Shown: in pieces, positions 60,771-64,000 of the stretch
Numbering within the stretch: position 1 is the first letter of the stretch
Layout of the letters: each line of letters opens with the position of its first letter
NCBI GenBank assembly: GCA_022826585.1
Contig: JAJDUR010000106.1
Location: 1-64,000, forward strand
From: Dehalococcoidia bacterium
GTDB taxonomy: Bacteria > Chloroflexota > Dehalococcoidia > Tepidiformales > Tepidiformaceae
Direction: 5' to 3'
DNA: 64,000 nucleotides
Position numbers and translations under genes: made by a program
Notes under the pieces: generated by a model
The model's input: the letters and a program-made list of their open reading frames with translations, nothing else
Told to the model about the DNA's origin: nothing
Databases searched by the model: none

Positions 60771-61661
60771 CTAGACCGTGATCGTCCCCCGCAGGACTGT
60801 GACGGCTGTGCCCGCGATGCGGACCGTCGTGGGCGTGTCCCCCTCGCCCTCCACCTCCACCTCGACGTGTCCCGGCCGCCCCATGATGTGCCCCTGCTCC
60901 ACCGTGTAGGACGCTTCCCGCACGAGGCCGTGCCGCCACAGGTAGGCGGCCATCCCGCCCGTGGCGCTCCCCGTCACGGGATCCTCCCAGACCCCCGACG
61001 ACGGCCCGAAGTGCCGCGAGTGCACCCGGTTCGCCGGGTCATGGGTCTCCAGCGCGAACACGTGGGTGCTGAAGTACCCCTCCGCCGTCTCCAGTTCGGC
61101 CAGCCGCGCCAGGTCGGGACTCACGCGCTCCAGCACGGCCAGCGACCGCACCGGGATCATCGCCTGCCGGGTCCCCGTGCTGACGACCTGGGGCGGCGCT
61201 CCCGCCAACAGGTCCGGCGTCTCGATGCCGAGCACGTCCGCGAATGCCTCGCGGTCGAGCTCCTGGTGGAACTCGGGTGTCGCCTGCGTCATGGCCACGC
61301 GCACGCACCCTTCCTCCCGGCGCGAGAGGTCGACCGGCAGCACGCCCACGTTCAGCTCCTGCGTGATCCGGCGCGGTTCTCCGCCCAGCTCGAAACGGCC
61401 CTCCTCCACGAGCGCGTGCATGGTGGCGATCGTCGGGTGCCCCGCGAGCGGGATCTCCTTCCTTGGCGTGAAGAAGCGCACGCGCACGTCCGCCGCCTGC
61501 GAGGGCGTGACGAATGCCGTCTCGCTCAGGTTCATCTCCCGCGCGACGGCCTGCATCTGCTCCGGCGCAAGCCCCTCGGCGTGCGTCACGACGCCGCAGG
61601 GATTCCCCGCGTAGCGCTTCGTGGTGAACGAATCGACGGTCGTGATCTCGTACTCGGGCAT
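60771..61661 (-). CDS. PhzF-family isomerase
   Basis: A 296-residue protein of the PhzF/diaminopimelate-epimerase fold. VDSFTTKRYAGNPCGVV is the N-terminal GNP motif (19-21 region). NLSETAFV holds the conserved Glu47, and VRFFTPRKEIPLAGHPTIAT and EDPVTGSATG are the other signature loops. It probably isomerises a small hydroxylated or amino acid; PhzF itself acts in phenazine synthesis, but no other phenazine gene is here. It diverges from the CinA-domain gene. Start at 61661 is set by the MPEYEITTVDSF strand. Confidence 0.92.
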   Translation of the reverse strand: MPEYEITTVDSFTTKRYAGNPCGVVTHAEGLAPEQMQAVAREMNLSETAFVTPSQAADVRVRFFTPRKEIPLAGHPTIATMHALVEEGRFELGGEPRRITQELNVGVLPVDLSRREEGCVRVAMTQATPEFHQELDREAFADVLGIETPDLLAGAPPQVVSTGTRQAMIPVRSLAVLERVSPDLARLAELETAEGYFSTHVFALETHDPANRVHSRHFGPSSGVWEDPVTGSATGGMAAYLWRHGLVREASYTVEQGHIMGRPGHVEVEVEGEGDTPTTVRIAGTAVTVLRGTITV

Positions 61662-61683
61662 CGCGGCAGCGTAGCATCGGAAC

Positions 61684-62178
61684 ATGTCCGTTCAAGAAAA
61701 CGATCCCCTCGCCGCGCGGGTCGGCGAGCTCCTCCTGGCGCGGGACGCGCGCGTGGCCGTCGCCGAGAGCACGGCCGGCGGCCTCATCTCGGCCCGGCTC
61801 ATCAGCGTGTCCGGCGCCTCGAAGTGGTTCGACCGCGGCCTCGTCGCCTACACCATGCCCTCCAAGCCCGACACGCTCGGCGTCTCCATCGACTTCCTGC
61901 GCGAGCACGGCACCGTCAGCCCCGTCGCGGTCGCCGCCATCGCCGAGTCAGTGCTTGCGCGCAGCGCCGCCGACTACGTCGTCGCGGAGAGCGGCATGGC
62001 CGGCCCCATCAAGGGCCGCACGTCCAGGCCCATCGGCGGCGTCTCCTTCGCCGTCGCCGGGCCCGACGGCACGGTCAGCGAGGAAGTGCGCTTCGAGGGT
62101 TCGCGCGTCGAGATCATGGAGCAGATCGCCGAGCACGCCCTCGAGATGCTGGTCTCCGCCCTCGACTCTGGCGCCTAA
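61684..62178 (+). CDS. CinA C-terminal domain protein (nicotinamide-nucleotide amidohydrolase)
   Basis: A 164-residue protein corresponding to the CinA C-terminal (PncC) domain alone. VAVAESTAGGLISARL is the conserved Ser-containing motif, and WFDRGLVAYTMPSKPDTLGV and VVAESGMAGP follow. PncC deamidates NMN to NaMN in NAD recycling. The Lys/Ser catalytic features look usual, though the GP-loop GMAGPIKGRTSRPIGGV departs from the common GIAGPxGG. Stand-alone forms are common. Confidence 0.87.
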   Translation: MSVQENDPLAARVGELLLARDARVAVAESTAGGLISARLISVSGASKWFDRGLVAYTMPSKPDTLGVSIDFLREHGTVSPVAVAAIAESVLARSAADYVVAESGMAGPIKGRTSRPIGGVSFAVAGPDGTVSEEVRFEGSRVEIMEQIAEHALEMLVSALDSGA

Positions 62179-62241
62179 CTCGCCGTTGGGCGAAGGTGAA
62201 GCTTCCCAGGCTGCGCAGCCAGCGCGAGATTGGAGCCACCC

Positions 62242-63597
62242 GTGCCCGCACCCGACCTCGATACCATCGTCTCCCTGGCCAAGCGCCGGGGTTTCGTCTT
62301 CCCCTCGTCAGAAATCTACGGCGGCTTCGCCAACGCCTACGACTACGGCCCCCTCGGCGTCGAGCTGAAGCGCAACATCCGCGACGCCTGGTGGCGCGCC
62401 ATGGTGCGTGAGCGCGACGACGTCGTCGGAATCGACGCGGCCATGATGACGAACCCCCGGGTCTGGATCGCGAGCGGTCACACCGAGACGTTCAACGACC
62501 CCCTCGTCGACTGCAAGGAGTGCCGCCAGCGCTTCCGCCCCGACCACATCGAGGAGGGCCAGTACGGCGAGGCCGAGCGCGACGCCGAGGGGAACCTCCG
62601 CTGCCCCAGCTGCGGCGGCGAGCTGACCGAGCCACGCCTCTTCAACCTCATGTTCAGCACGCAGGTCGGGACTGTCGTGGACGAGGGCTCCATCGCCTAC
62701 CTGCCCCCCGAGACGGCCCAGGGCATGTTCGTCAACTTCGAGAACGTGCGCAGCTCCATGCGCCGCAAGCTCCCCTTCGGGATCGCCCAGACGCGCGTCA
62801 GCTTCCGCAACGAGATCACCCCCGGGCGCTTCATCTTCCGCACGCTGGAGTTCGAGCAGATGGAGATGGAGTTCTTCTGCCGTCCCGACGCTGCGGCCGA
62901 GTGGCACCGCTACTGGATCGACGAGCGCCAGCGCTGGTACGCCGAGACCATCGGCATCGACCCCGCCCGCCTGCGCATCCGCGACCACGAGCCCGAGGAG
63001 CTCTCGCACTACAGCGCCGGCACGAGCGACATCGAGTACGACTTCCCCTGGGGCTGGGGCGAGCTCGAAGGCATCGCCAACCGCACCGACTTCGACCTGA
63101 AGGCGCACAGCGAGCACAGTGGCCAAGACCTGACCTACTTCGACGAAGAGACCCGCGAGCGCTTCACGCCCTACGTGATCGAGCCCGCCGCCGGCCTCAC
63201 CCGCACCCTCGCCGTCGCCCTCCTCGAGAACTACACCGTCGAGCCCGACGAGAAGGGCGACGAGCGCGTCGTGCTCAAGCTGCCGCCCGTGATCGCGCCC
63301 ATCAAGGTGGCGGTGCTCCCCCTTTCGAAGAAGAACACGCTCAGTCCCACCGCGAAGCGCATCCACGCCCTCATCCGCTCGCACTGGATGACCCAGTACG
63401 ACGAGACGCAGTCGATCGGCCGCCGCTACCGGCGCCAGGACGAGATCGGCACGCCCCTCTGCGTCACCGTCGACTTCGACACCCTTGAGGACGAGGCGGT
63501 CACCATCCGCGAGCGCGACACGCAGGAGCAGGTGCGCGTCCCCATCGCCCGTCTCGTCGAGGCCCTGCGCGAGCGCCTCCCCGGAGTCGCTGGCTAG
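62242..63597 (+). CDS. glyS: Glycyl-tRNA synthetase (dimeric type)
   Basis: A 451-residue class II synthetase from a GTG at 62242, after TGGAGCC. Motif 1 region is GFVFPSSEIYGGFANAYDYG, motif 2 is FRNEITPGRFIFRTLEFEQM, and ELEGIANRTDFDL and motif 3 (AAGLTRTLAVALL) follow. A zinc-type insertion has CKECRQRF and CPSCGG. The anticodon-binding domain starts near 355 (PPVIAPIKVAVLPL). It charges tRNA-Gly. This single-chain alpha-2 form differs from the GlyQ/GlyS heterotetramer. No T-box is seen upstream. Confidence 0.96.
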   Translation: MPAPDLDTIVSLAKRRGFVFPSSEIYGGFANAYDYGPLGVELKRNIRDAWWRAMVRERDDVVGIDAAMMTNPRVWIASGHTETFNDPLVDCKECRQRFRPDHIEEGQYGEAERDAEGNLRCPSCGGELTEPRLFNLMFSTQVGTVVDEGSIAYLPPETAQGMFVNFENVRSSMRRKLPFGIAQTRVSFRNEITPGRFIFRTLEFEQMEMEFFCRPDAAAEWHRYWIDERQRWYAETIGIDPARLRIRDHEPEELSHYSAGTSDIEYDFPWGWGELEGIANRTDFDLKAHSEHSGQDLTYFDEETRERFTPYVIEPAAGLTRTLAVALLENYTVEPDEKGDERVVLKLPPVIAPIKVAVLPLSKKNTLSPTAKRIHALIRSHWMTQYDETQSIGRRYRRQDEIGTPLCVTVDFDTLEDEAVTIRERDTQEQVRVPIARLVEALRERLPGVAG

Positions 63598-64000
63598 CTG
63601 GCCGCGAACGCCCGGCAGGCGATGGCTCGCCCGAGGTCGTCGATCGACTCGCGCAGCATGCGCTGGAGGACCGCCTGCTCCTCGGGCGTCTCGCTGAGGA
63701 GCGCCTGTGCCCGGTCGAGCGTGTCCTGCTCCACGCGATAGCCCGGGAAGAGCCCCCCGTAGAACACCGTCGCGAACTCGCGGTCGCGCTCCACGAAGAT
63801 GTCGCCGGCCTGCTCGAAGAAGGCGTCGACGTAGGGCGCCAGCAGGTCCGCCTGGTGCGTCCAGTTGAAGCCGCTCATCGCCGCCTGGTTCAGGTAGCGC
63901 GAGCCGTACCCCTCGCCCGTAAAGCGCTCCCACGCCTCCGCCTTGACGGCCGCGTCGGGAACCGCGGTCTCGCAGCGAAGCTGCGCCCGCTGGCCGCGGT
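63594..64000 (-). CDS. pepN: Aminopeptidase N (M1 family), C-terminal 135 codons, cut by window edge
   Basis: The minus-strand frame is open from the right edge to the stop at 63594, overlapping the glyS stop. The visible end (DAAVKAEAWERFTGEGYGSR, YLNQAAMSGFNWTHQADLL, FVERDREFATVFYGGLFPGY) matches the ERAP1-like C-terminal domain of actinobacterial-type PepN, which ends with a helical IDDLGRAIACRAF. The catalytic GAMEN and HExxH motifs would lie beyond 64000 and cannot be checked. Confidence 0.85.
   Translation of the reverse strand, partial: RGQRAQLRCETAVPDAAVKAEAWERFTGEGYGSRYLNQAAMSGFNWTHQADLLAPYVDAFFEQAGDIFVERDREFATVFYGGLFPGYRVEQDTLDRAQALLSETPEEQAVLQRMLRESIDDLGRAIACRAFAAS

Noticed and set aside
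62179..62241. T-box leader for glyS
   Set aside because: The 63-base gap lacks a T-box sequence and has no room for the specifier and antiterminator stems.

Overview
The window is a GC-rich bacterial chromosome segment with tightly packed genes, many joined by 1-11 base overlaps (ATGA or GTGA junctions). The gene set suggests a Gram-positive-like or monoderm organism, most likely Chloroflexota (Dehalococcoidia-like). It has several short lipobox lipoproteins with Pro/Thr-rich linkers, two luciferase-like (LLM, F420-type) oxidoreductases, a fused gamma-alpha 2-oxoacid:ferredoxin oxidoreductase with its beta subunit, C5-pathway haem genes, the MEP isoprenoid gene dxr and an SCO1664-family kinase-like protein. 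The taxonomic assignment is inference; no rRNA or other decisive marker is present.

Region 1 (1-4.62 kb) is accessory. The left edge cuts a minus-strand cas9 gene whose first 563 codons are present, from RuvC-I through the bridge helix and REC region to RuvC-II, stopping just before the HNH domain. Behind its start lies a gene-free stretch of about 490 bases with strong hairpins (a possible tracrRNA locus) and one isolated CRISPR-type repeat that looks like type I-C rather than type II. Next come a small-protein/XRE-regulator pair, an SOS (LexA-type) box, and a large serine recombinase whose reading frame ends inside the antisense strand of a tRNA-Arg(CCT). The simplest reading is one end of an element integrated at that tRNA, possibly carrying or adjoining the Cas9 locus.

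Region 2 (4.67-12.5 kb) is mostly leftward: a two-subunit 3-oxoacid CoA-transferase, two LLM oxidoreductases, a frameshifted amidohydrolase, a DUF192 lipoprotein with Pro-Thr repeats, NudC NADH pyrophosphatase and an ABC-2 exporter. Region 3 (12.5-18.7 kb) has a probably truncated gene with PPC-like domains, a SulP anion transporter, a beta-carbonic anhydrase, an NCS2-type permease with a cytoplasmic regulatory-looking tail, and a divergent ERG4/ERG24-type sterol reductase homologue. Region 4 (18.7-23.8 kb) has two lipoproteins, an iron-uptake pair (FeoB plus a flavoprotein with a Cys-rich tail) behind an AT-rich palindrome, and tRNA-Val(TAC).

Region 5 (23.8-37 kb) is core metabolism: a sugar epimerase, dxr-rseP, nadB-nadC behind a candidate operator, def, a TIGR00725 protein, enolase, ilvE and small membrane proteins or lipoproteins. 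Region 6 (37-45.6 kb) is a long rightward run: CBS protein, KorA, KorB, zinc-ribbon CBS protein, two alpha/beta hydrolases, a VanY-type peptidase, an enoyl-CoA hydratase and a duplicated NIPSNAP-like protein, closed by a strong terminator. Region 7 (45.6-64 kb) holds Fe-S assembly genes (ErpA-type carrier, cysteine desulfurase), a fatty-acid cluster (fabD and two KAS II genes), priA, an SDR, a thiolase, a haem cluster (a DR2241-like Cys-rich protein, hemL, hemC), a metallo-beta-lactamase-fold hydrolase, a VOC protein, an SCO1664 protein, a PhzF protein, a CinA-domain protein, glycyl-tRNA synthetase and the cut end of an aminopeptidase N.
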